64,000 bases of DNA from contig NZ_NOVE01000016.1 of assembly GCF_002265625.1 (NCBI RefSeq), positions 1 to 64,000 on the forward strand. The letters are read 5' to 3'. Below, one piece after another: positions 26,835 through 33,971 of this stretch (positions within the stretch are counted from its first letter, which is position 1; every line of letters starts with the position of its first letter). Source of the DNA: Prevotella sp. 885. Its GTDB lineage: Bacteria; Bacteroidota; Bacteroidia; Bacteroidales; Bacteroidaceae. Both the position numbers and the translations under genes were made by a program. The notes beneath the pieces were generated by a model. It worked only from the letters and a program-made list of their open reading frames with translations, had not been told where the DNA came from and ran no database searches.

Positions 26835-26999
26835 ACTTGGCCGTAACAAGATAGCTCAAATACACGAATAAGTTTGTAAACGCCTGCGCTTAGCGTGGGC
26901 GAAACTTGTCTGTATTTGAAGGGTCAAGGCCAAGTACCCAAGACGTGGATAAGTTTGTCCACGCTTCTTTTGTACTTGGCCATAGCGAAACGCCCTTCA
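26835..26999 (+). promoter_or_regulatory. Structured leader with mutually exclusive hairpins
   Basis: Strand 2, GGCCAAGT (26928-26935), can pair with an identical ACTTGGCC on either side: strand 1 at 26835-26842 or strand 3 at 26974-26981. Pairing with strand 3 gives a 10-bp stem (GGCCAAGTAC / GTACTTGGCC) enclosing CGTGGA / TCCACG and enclosed by TGAAGGG / CCCTTCA (26917-26999). A separate hairpin CAAATACA / TGTATTTG spans 26857-26918. The sequence ATAAGTTTGT occurs in both hairpins. This suggests an attenuator or antitermination target, but no known riboswitch was recognised. Confidence 0.55.
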
Positions 27000-27037
27000 T
27001 TTTTCCTTTTGCAGTATCGCACAATCTTTGCGTTTTT

Positions 27038-28480
27038 ATGATTTTTAATTCATTCCAGTTTGTCTGGTTGTTCCCAATAATATTTATTGGGTACTATCTC
27101 TTGTCGTGTCTATTAGGTAAGAATCTCCCTGAACGACAACGAAAAACGAGCAACGCTTTGTTGCTGATTGTTTCTTATGGATTGTACGCCCAAACCAATG
27201 CTGCTTACACGCTCATATTACTGGGTGTTACCTTTGTTACTTACTTTTTCGCTCTGCTTATAGAGAGGAGCGAAAACGACAGACCCAAGAAATTGTTGAT
27301 AGCTTGCGGAAGCCTGTTAGCATTGCTTCCATTGCTAGTGTTCAAGTATTACAACTTTATCATTACATCAAGCAACGAATTGCTTGAAAAGATCCATTGC
27401 GCTACGGTCTTGCCAGGATTAAACTGGGCAGTTCCTATTGGAATATCATTCTTCACATTTCAAGCGGTGGGCTACCTAATGGATGTGTATTATCAGCGCA
27501 TAAAAGCTGAACGAAATTGGTGGGACTACATGCTCTTCGTCTCCTTCTTCCCGCAAATCATGTCTGGCCCTATCAGCAAGGCTAAAGACCTGTTGCCTCA
27601 AATCAAGAGCTACAGGCACTTTGATGAAACTATGGCTTCTCAAGGTCTGAAATGGTTTGTTTGGGGATTGTTCCTTAAGGTGATGATGGCAGACCGACTT
27701 GGAATGTACGTTGACAAGGTGTTGGACAATTATATGTTCAATTCAGGTACGTCTTGTCTTCTTGCTACAATATATTACTCTTTCCAGATATATGGCGACT
27801 TTGCCGGTTACTCATTCATGGCACTTGGCGTTGGAAAGTTGATGGGATTCAATCTTATCAACAACTTCCAAAGACCATATCTCTCCACTTCCATAACTGA
27901 CTTTTGGCGTAGATGGCACATCTCACTCTCTACATGGCTGAAAGATTATGTTTATATTCCTTTAGGTGGAAGCAGATGCTCCAAGGCGAGAAATTACTGG
28001 AACATCTTCATGACATTCTTGGTAAGTGGTATTTGGCATGGCGCAAATTGGACTTTTGTATTCTGGGGTATTCTCCATGGCGTATTCCAAATCATTGAGA
28101 AAATGTTTGGTTGGCAGAAAGTCAACACGACAAATCTGCCAGTGCGTATTGGTAGGATATTCCTTACATTCACTCTTGTCACCATAGCATGGATATTCTT
28201 CCGTCAGCCAACCATCGGTGATGCCTTCGGAGTTATAGAAAGAATCGTGACGGACCATGGTGCTCTGTTCAAGCCATCCAACAAAGACGTGGTATTCTCC
28301 CTGTTGTCCATTGGTATAGTCGCGTGTGTAGACTTGACAAGAGAGTTCATGCCCAAACGATTCTATCAATTCACGCAAGCTCCAACCGCCATCAGATGGT
28401 GCGTATATTGGGCATTACTGCTTCTTGTGTTATTAAGCGGAGTCTTTGACTCCAGCCAGTTTATTTATGTTAGTTTTTAA
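27038..28480 (+). CDS. MBOAT-family membrane O-acyltransferase
   Basis: From the ATG at 27038 (MIFNSFQFVWLFPIIFIGYY) the protein has 480 residues. The frame is open to 26906, but that part lies in the structured leader and is not hydrophobic. There are about ten transmembrane helices. Family marks are FFPQIMSGPISKAKDLLPQ (about 171-189), RPYLSTSITDFWRRWHISLSTWLKDYVYIPLGG (about 280-312, the DFWRRWHISL motif) and the catalytic His in VSGIWHGANWTFVFWGILHG (about 328-347). This is the AlgI/DltB/PatA type, which hands acyl groups across the membrane to an extracytoplasmic partner. The next gene, 5 bp on, encodes an SGNH-like protein and should be that partner. Base composition is visibly AT-richer than the neighbouring capsule genes. 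Confidence 0.92.
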   Translation: MIFNSFQFVWLFPIIFIGYYLLSCLLGKNLPERQRKTSNALLLIVSYGLYAQTNAAYTLILLGVTFVTYFFALLIERSENDRPKKLLIACGSLLALLPLLVFKYYNFIITSSNELLEKIHCATVLPGLNWAVPIGISFFTFQAVGYLMDVYYQRIKAERNWWDYMLFVSFFPQIMSGPISKAKDLLPQIKSYRHFDETMASQGLKWFVWGLFLKVMMADRLGMYVDKVLDNYMFNSGTSCLLATIYYSFQIYGDFAGYSFMALGVGKLMGFNLINNFQRPYLSTSITDFWRRWHISLSTWLKDYVYIPLGGSRCSKARNYWNIFMTFLVSGIWHGANWTFVFWGILHGVFQIIEKMFGWQKVNTTNLPVRIGRIFLTFTLVTIAWIFFRQPTIGDAFGVIERIVTDHGALFKPSNKDVVFSLLSIGIVACVDLTREFMPKRFYQFTQAPTAIRWCVYWALLLLVLLSGVFDSSQFIYVSF

Positions 28481-28485
28481 GCGAT

Positions 28486-29388
28486 ATGAAGAAGTTTATT
28501 AGTAAGGTAATACTGTTTTTGATAGGTCTTGTGATCCTCGACCAGCTTGTAGGCACCGGTGCGCGTTACTTGGTCGGACATGCCAAAGGAGGAGACACGG
28601 GGCTTAACAATTATATCTGTAATCAGATGGAGGAAGAGTGCATCATCTTTGGCTCTTCACGTGGTATGCACCATTATGACCCTAACATCATTACCGACAG
28701 TCTGGACATGAGTTGCTGGAACTGTTCGCTTGACGGTAATGGCATAATACTTATGTATGGACGATATAAGATGCTGAGTGCGAGATACACTCCAAAGATG
28801 CTTATCTATGATGTGCAGACTTCGTTCGACCTTTTAGAAGGCGACAACCATAAATATTTGGGTGGACTGAGATATTATTATGACTGTCAAGGCATTGACT
28901 CTATATTCTGGAATGTAGACAAGACAGAGCGCTTTAAGATGATGTCTAATTGTTATCGCTATAACTCACAATGGCTGCAGCTTATATCCGACAACATCCA
29001 TCCTCTACAAAGTAATGACAAAGGATACAAACCTATGGATAAGACAATGACTTACAAGCCAAAGAAGACGTTGCTAAAGGAGGAGTACAAATACGATTCT
29101 CTAAAGTTGTATTACTTGGAGCGGTTGGTTAAGGAATGTAAGGCCAAAGGCACACAGCTGGTATTTGCTATTTCACCTCAATACGCCTCACATAACGACG
29201 ATGTGTATAAGCCTTTGAAGGAGATTTGCAGCAGATACCAAGTTCCGCTTCTCAATCACTATTGCGACAAGGACTTTGTGGACAACTCGGATTATTTCTA
29301 CGATTCTGTGCATATGAACAGGACGGGAGCTACAAAATACACAAAGTTGCTTGTAGGAGAATTGAGGACAATTCGAAATACCAAGTAA
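28486..29388 (+). CDS. SGNH-like partner of the MBOAT acyltransferase
   Basis: 300 residues. An N-terminal membrane anchor (KVILFLIGLVILDQLVG, about 8-24) precedes an extracytoplasmic domain. Block I of SGNH hydrolases is visible as IIFGSSRGMHHYDP (about 53-66, Ser after GS). The C-terminal block V is DSVHMNRTGATKY (about 276-288, D-x-x-H). The partner of an MBOAT protein typically takes the acyl group and transfers it to a glycan. It is 5 bp after the MBOAT gene. A 46-bp piece of this gene (28961-29006) is duplicated exactly at 30848-30893. The transcript ends in a long hairpin. Confidence 0.75.
   Translation: MKKFISKVILFLIGLVILDQLVGTGARYLVGHAKGGDTGLNNYICNQMEEECIIFGSSRGMHHYDPNIITDSLDMSCWNCSLDGNGIILMYGRYKMLSARYTPKMLIYDVQTSFDLLEGDNHKYLGGLRYYYDCQGIDSIFWNVDKTERFKMMSNCYRYNSQWLQLISDNIHPLQSNDKGYKPMDKTMTYKPKKTLLKEEYKYDSLKLYYLERLVKECKAKGTQLVFAISPQYASHNDDVYKPLKEICSRYQVPLLNHYCDKDFVDNSDYFYDSVHMNRTGATKYTKLLVGELRTIRNTK
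28961..29006 (+). repeat. 46-bp exact repeat, source copy inside the SGNH gene
   Basis: This stretch is identical, base for base, to 30848-30893 in the same orientation. Flanking bases differ on both sides. Confidence 0.9.
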
Positions 29389-29407
29389 CATATCAGTTGG
29401 TAGAAAC

Positions 29408-29472
29408 AAGAAGACAAACTTAGAGTAGGAGGCAATGACGAGAATCTCGTTACCTCCTAAGTTTGTCTTCTT
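29408..29472. terminator. Long hairpin after the MBOAT-SGNH operon
   Basis: The 16-bp arms AAGAAGACAAACTTAG (29408-29423) and CTAAGTTTGTCTTCTT (29457-29472) enclose further pairing (GGAGG / CCTCC, ACGAGA / TCTCGT). The 3' side is followed by CCCTTTACC rather than a clean T-run. It probably terminates or stabilises the mRNA; its arms carry the same GAAGACAA motif as the dispersed short repeats. Confidence 0.65.
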
Positions 29473-29563
29473 CCCTTTACCTCATGGCTTCTTGTCAAGA
29501 CAATATGTTGCACTCTTTGTCTGAACGTGGGTGCGGGGCATTTTATATAATGTGAATATACAT

Positions 29564-30715
29564 TTACAATGATTTGCAAAACAAATCTTTCATCTTATCC
29601 AGATCAGGCAAAGCCTTCTGTAATTCTTCAGGCATATCCTGTTTGGTTTTATATGTTGCTACTCCCATTGGGCTGTCGTAGTTCCTTACAACAATGTCAA
29701 CAAAAGCCTTGTTCATTTCTTTGCATAACACAATACCAATAGAAGGATTTTCATGTGGCTTTTTAACAGTAAGGTCTAATGCCTGTAGATATGTACATAA
29801 TTGTCCCAAATATGAAGGTTTGAACTTACCGTATTTTAGTTCCACGGCTACCATTGCTGCAAGTTCTCGACTAAAGAACAAAAGGTCTATGAACATTTCT
29901 TCTCCTTCAAGTACAACACGATACTGGTTACCCATAAATATGAAATCCTTTCCGAATTGAAGAATGAAATCGCGCATGTTTCTTACAATTTCTTGCTCAA
30001 CTACACGTTCGTCAATGTCCTCAACCTCCTGTCCCAAATTTTCAGTATTGATGAAATCAAGCAAATATTCATCCTTAAACATTGATATTGTTTTCATTGA
30101 TTGCTTGATGTCCGGTATCGCTTTCGGAAAATTGTTAGGCATATTGCCTTGATGGTGATATAGGTCATCTGATAAGTATTTCCGTAATACGTACTTGTTC
30201 CAATGATGCAGGTTCACTTGATGTATATAGTAGATGCGCTCATCTAAAGTGGTAGTTTTATGCAAAATTTCCATATGATGAGTAAAACTGATGCCCACGA
30301 AATCTTCTATACGTAAGTCTGCTGACTCTATAGGCCTGTTAATACAAAGGAGTGTCCTTTCTCCTATTTCAACACCTTCTTCTATCTTATTTTCAAGCTG
30401 TTGTAATTGGTTCGCCAATGGCGAACCAATTGAAAGGCATTGCCATTCCTCATAGAAGATACGCATTTTCTTCAAGTTACCAGAAGAAAAACCTCTTAAT
30501 CCTGGCAATTCACGTTGCAGCCTGTCACTAATATTATCAAGAGCTTTTGTGCCCCAATGCGCTTGCTGTAAATTGATAGACACAAAACGTCCTATACCAT
30601 AATATAAAGACAATTGTATGGCATTACTTGACTGACTCGCTTGTGCTTGAGCTCGCAAAATAGCCCCTTTTATGGTTTGGACAGCTTTATCTACTGTTAT
30701 ATTGTTTTCTTTCAT
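29564..30715 (-). CDS. YhcG/DUF1016 family PD-(D/E)XK nuclease
   Basis: 383 residues. The N-terminal DUF1016_N helical region has QLSLYYGIGRFVSINLQ and WGTKALDNISDRLQRELPGLRGFSSGNLKKMRIFYEEW (about 45-95). The C-terminal nuclease domain shows FIDLLFFSRELAAMVAVELKYGKFKPSYLGQL (about 276-307), i.e. D...E-x-K, and NPSIGIVLCKEMN. Family members occur in restriction and mobile-element contexts and as suspected DNA repair or defence nucleases. It is alone, AT-rich, between the acyltransferase operon and a 395-bp repeat element, and looks acquired. A TAnnTTTG box lies upstream (30747-30740). Confidence 0.88.
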   Translation of the reverse strand: MKENNITVDKAVQTIKGAILRAQAQASQSSNAIQLSLYYGIGRFVSINLQQAHWGTKALDNISDRLQRELPGLRGFSSGNLKKMRIFYEEWQCLSIGSPLANQLQQLENKIEEGVEIGERTLLCINRPIESADLRIEDFVGISFTHHMEILHKTTTLDERIYYIHQVNLHHWNKYVLRKYLSDDLYHHQGNMPNNFPKAIPDIKQSMKTISMFKDEYLLDFINTENLGQEVEDIDERVVEQEIVRNMRDFILQFGKDFIFMGNQYRVVLEGEEMFIDLLFFSRELAAMVAVELKYGKFKPSYLGQLCTYLQALDLTVKKPHENPSIGIVLCKEMNKAFVDIVVRNYDSPMGVATYKTKQDMPEELQKALPDLDKMKDLFCKSL

Positions 30716-30739
30716 TATAGCTCATTTTGATGTTATTTA

Positions 30740-30747
30740 CAAAGGTA
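30740..30747 (-). promoter_or_regulatory. Candidate -7 box for the YhcG-type gene
   Basis: The minus strand reads TACCTTTG, 25 nt before the start codon. The -33 element is not clear at the usual distance. Confidence 0.4.
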
Positions 30748-30847
30748 GTGCTTTTAGCTTTTAAGTCACTATTGCACAAACCCTTTCTTTGAAAAAAACG
30801 TAAAATCAGTAGTATTATTGCGATGATCATCTGTTCTGCCGTTTTAA

Positions 30848-30893
30848 ATAACTCACAATGGCTGCAGCTTATATCCGACAACATCCATCCTCT
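30848..30893 (+). repeat. 46-bp exact repeat, intergenic copy
   Basis: An orphan fragment of the SGNH gene (28961-29006), 1.9 kb downstream and in the same orientation. Here it has no reading-frame context. It is followed at once by CTTGTC-type short repeats. The gap 30716-31341 contains only this fragment, those repeats and the palindrome-array element. Confidence 0.9.
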
Positions 30894-30945
30894 CTTGTCA
30901 AAAAAACATGGCTTCTTGTCAATAAAACATGTCTTCTTGTCCGCT

Positions 30946-31340
30946 ATGCAAATATCGTACAAACGGTAAAAAGCTGTTACAAAAGAAAAAATTGATTCTA
31001 GAGTTCCGGTTTGCTGTTTTTACGGTGTTTTGCTGTGCAAACAGCACCCGAACTTAACAATAGCGCACTTTTACACTACAATAGTGCCACTATTAGAGTG
31101 TAAAAGTGGCGCTATTGCATGATAAAAGTGGCACTATTGTAGTGTAAAAGTGGCGCTATTGCAGCAAAAACAGGCTTCTTGCTGCTTCTTTTTTTTGCAC
31201 ACTCTCCTCACAAACTTTCTAATTCACTGTGTATAAACCGTTTATCCTTGCACGCTCAAAACTCAAGAATTTCGCACCAAAGATTTTGTTGTGCGCTGAG
31301 CGAGGAGTATTGAGCGTTAGGAATGCAAATATTGTGTCGG
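30946..31340 (+). repeat. 395-bp dispersed palindrome-array element, copy B
   Basis: The left end is ATGCAAATATCGTACAAA and the right end ATGCAAATATTGTGTCGG. The right end touches the stop codon of the CapD-like gene (31342). Units with GTGSCAC cores lie at 31084, 31106, 31128 and 31150 (period 22). A left unit at 31062 (one base short) and a degenerate one at 31172 stay in register. The conserved stem-loop CGCAC-N13-GTGCG is at 31273-31295. It has the same orientation as copy C and is inverted relative to copy A. No ORF of note. Confidence 0.88.
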
Positions 31341-31341
31341 C

Positions 31342-33252
31342 TTACTTGTCAAGCACTTCGTACACGGAGTTGTTGCTCTTGAATTCCGGCACGATTTCCT
31401 TCATCTTCTTTACGGTCGCCATGTCGTCGTAATGCTTGCTTATCTCGACGAGGTCTTCGATGTCGCGCTCCACGGTGTCGTAGTCGTACTGGCGCACCTT
31501 GGCGATGCGGATTTTGTCGTGGAAGGACGGCATGGTGGTCTCCTCCTTGTTGAGCACCTCTTCATAGAGTTTCTCTCCGGCACGCAGACCAGTGTACTTA
31601 ATCTCCACACCCGTAGCTCCACTCAGCTTTATCATGCGCTTCGCAAGGTCGGCAATCTTGACAGGGTTGCCCATGTCGAAGACAAATATCTCGCCGCCGT
31701 TGCCCTTCGTGCCAGCCTCAAGCACCAGCTTGCAAGCCTCGGGGATGAGCATGAAGAAGCGAATGATGTTGGGGTCGGTGACCGTAACGGGGCCGCCAGC
31801 CTTTATCTGACGCTTGAAGAGAGGGATGACCGAACCGTTGGAACCGAGCACATTGCCGAAGCGGGTGGTGACAAACTGCGTGACGCCTTTTATCTTGCCC
31901 GTCTTGATGGCATGGTCGAGGCTCTGTACGTAAATCTCGCAGATGCGCTTTGAGCATCCCATCACGTTAGTGGGATTGACAGCCTTGTCCGTGGATATCA
32001 TCACAAACTTCTTTACGCCATACTTCACCGCCATGTCGGCAAGAATCTTCGTGCCGTAGACGTTGTTCTCAATGCTCTCGCTCGGATTGTTCTCCATCAT
32101 CGGCACGTGCTTGTATGCGGCGGCATGGAACACGTAGTCAGGACGATAACGGCTGAAGATGTCCTCCATGCGTATTATTCCGCTTACGGAGGTGACTATT
32201 GTCTCAGCCTTTATCTCGGGGAAGTTCTTCGCCATCATGAGGCGGATGTCGTGCTGCGGCGTCTCGGCGCTGTCGATGAGCACCATCTCGCGCGGACCGA
32301 ACTTGCATATCTGCTTCACTATCTCGCTGCCGATGCTGCCAGCCGAGCCTGTCACAAGGACGCACTTGCCACGGAGCGTGTCTGCCACGCTCTCCAAGTC
32401 GATCTTTATCTCGTCGCGCGGAAGAAGGTCTTCGATGCTCACCTCCTTAAGCTGCTGTGTCTGCGGCTGCGCCGGATTCCATTCGTTTGCCTTCGGGATG
32501 TATATATGTACGCCAGCCGACAGCAGGTCGTCCTGCAGTTCCTTGTTGTTTCGGAACGAGTCGAGCGCTCCCTGCGCCACGAGCAGACACTCCACGTGAT
32601 GCTTACGTATGACGTTCTTCAGATTGGAGTCGAGCGGATAGACGCTCAGTCCCATCAGCACACGATGCTTCACATGCTCCTCATCGCTCACAAATCCGGC
32701 TAGCGACATCTTTAGCGTCTTGTCGTTACGCACCTGCTTGGCAAGTCCCATGCCGCCCTTCGTCACGCCGTAAATCAGCGTGGCACGGGCATTGAGCTTG
32801 TCAATGGACACGTCATACACCGTCTTCACCAGCACACGCACAGCCCACAGCAGAAGCGTGGACAGCAGGGAGGCGAGCATTATGTCGGCTCCTCCGACGT
32901 ATACGGAGCGGAAATACGGTATCTGCATCATTCCGAAATGAGCCACGTATGACAACACAGCACCGGTAAGGACAGCATATCCTACCCGCTGCAGATCGAC
33001 GAAAGAGGAATAGCGGAGGATGCCGTCATAGGTATGAAAGATCTTGAAGCCGATGGCGTGGAACAACACGAAGATGCTGTTGAAGGTAACCAGCTGCCAT
33101 AAGACGTTCAGAGCCTCCACTCCACTGTTCATCTTCGTATAGACAAACATGTAAGAGAGGAACACTATCAGGCAGTCCATCGTGAAGATACACCAATAAG
33201 GCAATGAGTTCTTACTGAAATACCAATTTATGAGTCTATTCGTAAAGTGCAT
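31342..33252 (-). CDS. CapD/WbpM/PglF-type nucleotide-sugar 4,6-dehydratase (membrane-anchored)
   Basis: 636 residues. Four transmembrane helices (about 18-130) are followed by a CoA-binding-like domain (about 150-260). The SDR domain starts at VLVTGSAGSIGSEIVKQI (about 296-313, GxxGxxG). The region FHAAAYKHVPMMENNP (about 383-398) carries the Met-x-x-x-Lys-type active site of inverting or retaining 4,6-dehydratases, and FVMISTDKAVNPTNVMG follows. The probable reaction is UDP-GlcNAc to the 4-keto-6-deoxy sugar. With the aminotransferase (33972) and the initiating transferase (33373) this forms a 4-amino-trideoxy sugar pathway. It is separated from the rest of the cluster by a hairpin, so it may be transcribed separately. 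Element B abuts its 3' end. Confidence 0.9.
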   Translation of the reverse strand: MHFTNRLINWYFSKNSLPYWCIFTMDCLIVFLSYMFVYTKMNSGVEALNVLWQLVTFNSIFVLFHAIGFKIFHTYDGILRYSSFVDLQRVGYAVLTGAVLSYVAHFGMMQIPYFRSVYVGGADIMLASLLSTLLLWAVRVLVKTVYDVSIDKLNARATLIYGVTKGGMGLAKQVRNDKTLKMSLAGFVSDEEHVKHRVLMGLSVYPLDSNLKNVIRKHHVECLLVAQGALDSFRNNKELQDDLLSAGVHIYIPKANEWNPAQPQTQQLKEVSIEDLLPRDEIKIDLESVADTLRGKCVLVTGSAGSIGSEIVKQICKFGPREMVLIDSAETPQHDIRLMMAKNFPEIKAETIVTSVSGIIRMEDIFSRYRPDYVFHAAAYKHVPMMENNPSESIENNVYGTKILADMAVKYGVKKFVMISTDKAVNPTNVMGCSKRICEIYVQSLDHAIKTGKIKGVTQFVTTRFGNVLGSNGSVIPLFKRQIKAGGPVTVTDPNIIRFFMLIPEACKLVLEAGTKGNGGEIFVFDMGNPVKIADLAKRMIKLSGATGVEIKYTGLRAGEKLYEEVLNKEETTMPSFHDKIRIAKVRQYDYDTVERDIEDLVEISKHYDDMATVKKMKEIVPEFKSNNSVYEVLDK

Positions 33253-33306
33253 TTTGTTTCATTTTTCTTATATATCTTAAACGTAGTTTTAACATATATA
33301 TTGCAT

Positions 33307-33353
33307 AAGAAACGCCACTATTTGGGGTTTATGTCCAAATAGCGGCGTTTCTT
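33307..33353. terminator. Terminator-like hairpin between the initiating transferase and capD-type gene
   Basis: AAGAAACGCC-CTATTTGG ... CCAAATAG-GGCGTTTCTT. The T-run is better on the plus strand (CTTTCTTTTA). On the minus strand, the direction of the genes, it would weaken read-through into the dehydratase gene. Confidence 0.65.
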
Positions 33354-33372
33354 TCTTTTATCTATAATGTCA

Positions 33373-33966
33373 TTACCTTGCTATTCCGCTGAACGTGGCA
33401 AAGATAATGCGGAAGTATTCGCCGACGGTGGGATGTGAGATATACCTCATATTGAGGGCTATCTTGGCGGGCATAATCTCCTCCACGTAGGCACGGTCAG
33501 GGTCTGCTGCGGCACCGAGAATGCGGTTTTCGTCAACATACTCGATGGACGCCCAGTCTGTCACTCCGGGACGGACGCTGAGCACACGACGCTGCTCCGG
33601 GGTGTAGAGGCGTGTATACTTCTCCACCTCAGGACGCGGACCCACAAGACTCATATCACCCTTCAGCACGTTCCAGAGCTGCGGGAGTTCGTCGAGCTTA
33701 TACTTGCGTATGAACAGTCCTGTGCGGGTGATGCGGTTGTCGCGTTCGCCGACGGTGATGAGTCCCTTGCGGTCCGACCCCACTCGCATGGAGCGGAACT
33801 TATACAGACGGAAGGGCACGCCATTGCGACCCACACGCTCCTGCGAATAAAAGCCGCCGCCCTTGCTCTCGAGGCGTATCAGAACATAAAGCACTATGAA
33901 CAGTGGCGAAAGCGCTATCAAGCCCAGAAACGAAAACAGGATATCGAAGAATCTGGTCATACCCAT
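33373..33966 (-). CDS. Initiating sugar-1-phosphate transferase (PglC/WcfS-like)
   Basis: 197 residues: the small monotopic phosphoglycosyl transferase form without the extra N-terminal helices of WbaP. It has one N-terminal membrane segment (FFDILFSFLGLIALSPLFIVLYVLI), then YSQERVGRNGVPFRLYKFRSM (about 40-60), DELPQLWNVLKGDMSLVGPRPE (about 92-113, catalytic Asp-Glu pair) and SVRPGVTDWASIEY. It moves a sugar-1-phosphate from UDP onto undecaprenyl phosphate and so starts the repeat unit. It is 5 bp after the DegT aminotransferase gene, as in the wcfR-wcfS pair of Bacteroides fragilis PSA, where the sugar is AATGal. That exact sugar here is inferred. Confidence 0.9.
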   Translation of the reverse strand: MGMTRFFDILFSFLGLIALSPLFIVLYVLIRLESKGGGFYSQERVGRNGVPFRLYKFRSMRVGSDRKGLITVGERDNRITRTGLFIRKYKLDELPQLWNVLKGDMSLVGPRPEVEKYTRLYTPEQRRVLSVRPGVTDWASIEYVDENRILGAAADPDRAYVEEIMPAKIALNMRYISHPTVGEYFRIIFATFSGIAR

Positions 33967-33971
33967 GATCT

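Noticed and set aside
26835-26981. Inverted ACTTGGCC/GGCCAAGT considered as ends of an invertible promoter
   Set aside because: The arms are only 8 bp and can be explained by RNA pairing; no invertase gene or known recombination-site consensus was seen nearby.
26906-27037. Upstream extension of the MBOAT ORF
   Set aside because: It lies within the strongly paired leader and adds a non-hydrophobic stretch absent from the family; the ATG at 27038 fits.
30687-30962. Minus-strand ORF of 91 codons upstream of the YhcG-type gene
   Set aside because: It overlaps the promoter region, the 46-bp duplicated fragment and short repeats; the sequence reflects the repeats (DKKTCFIDKKPCFFDK) rather than a protein.
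31060-31160. The 22-bp array considered as a CRISPR array
   Set aside because: Units are palindromes only about 16 bp long with 6-bp gaps, there are no unique spacers and no cas genes.
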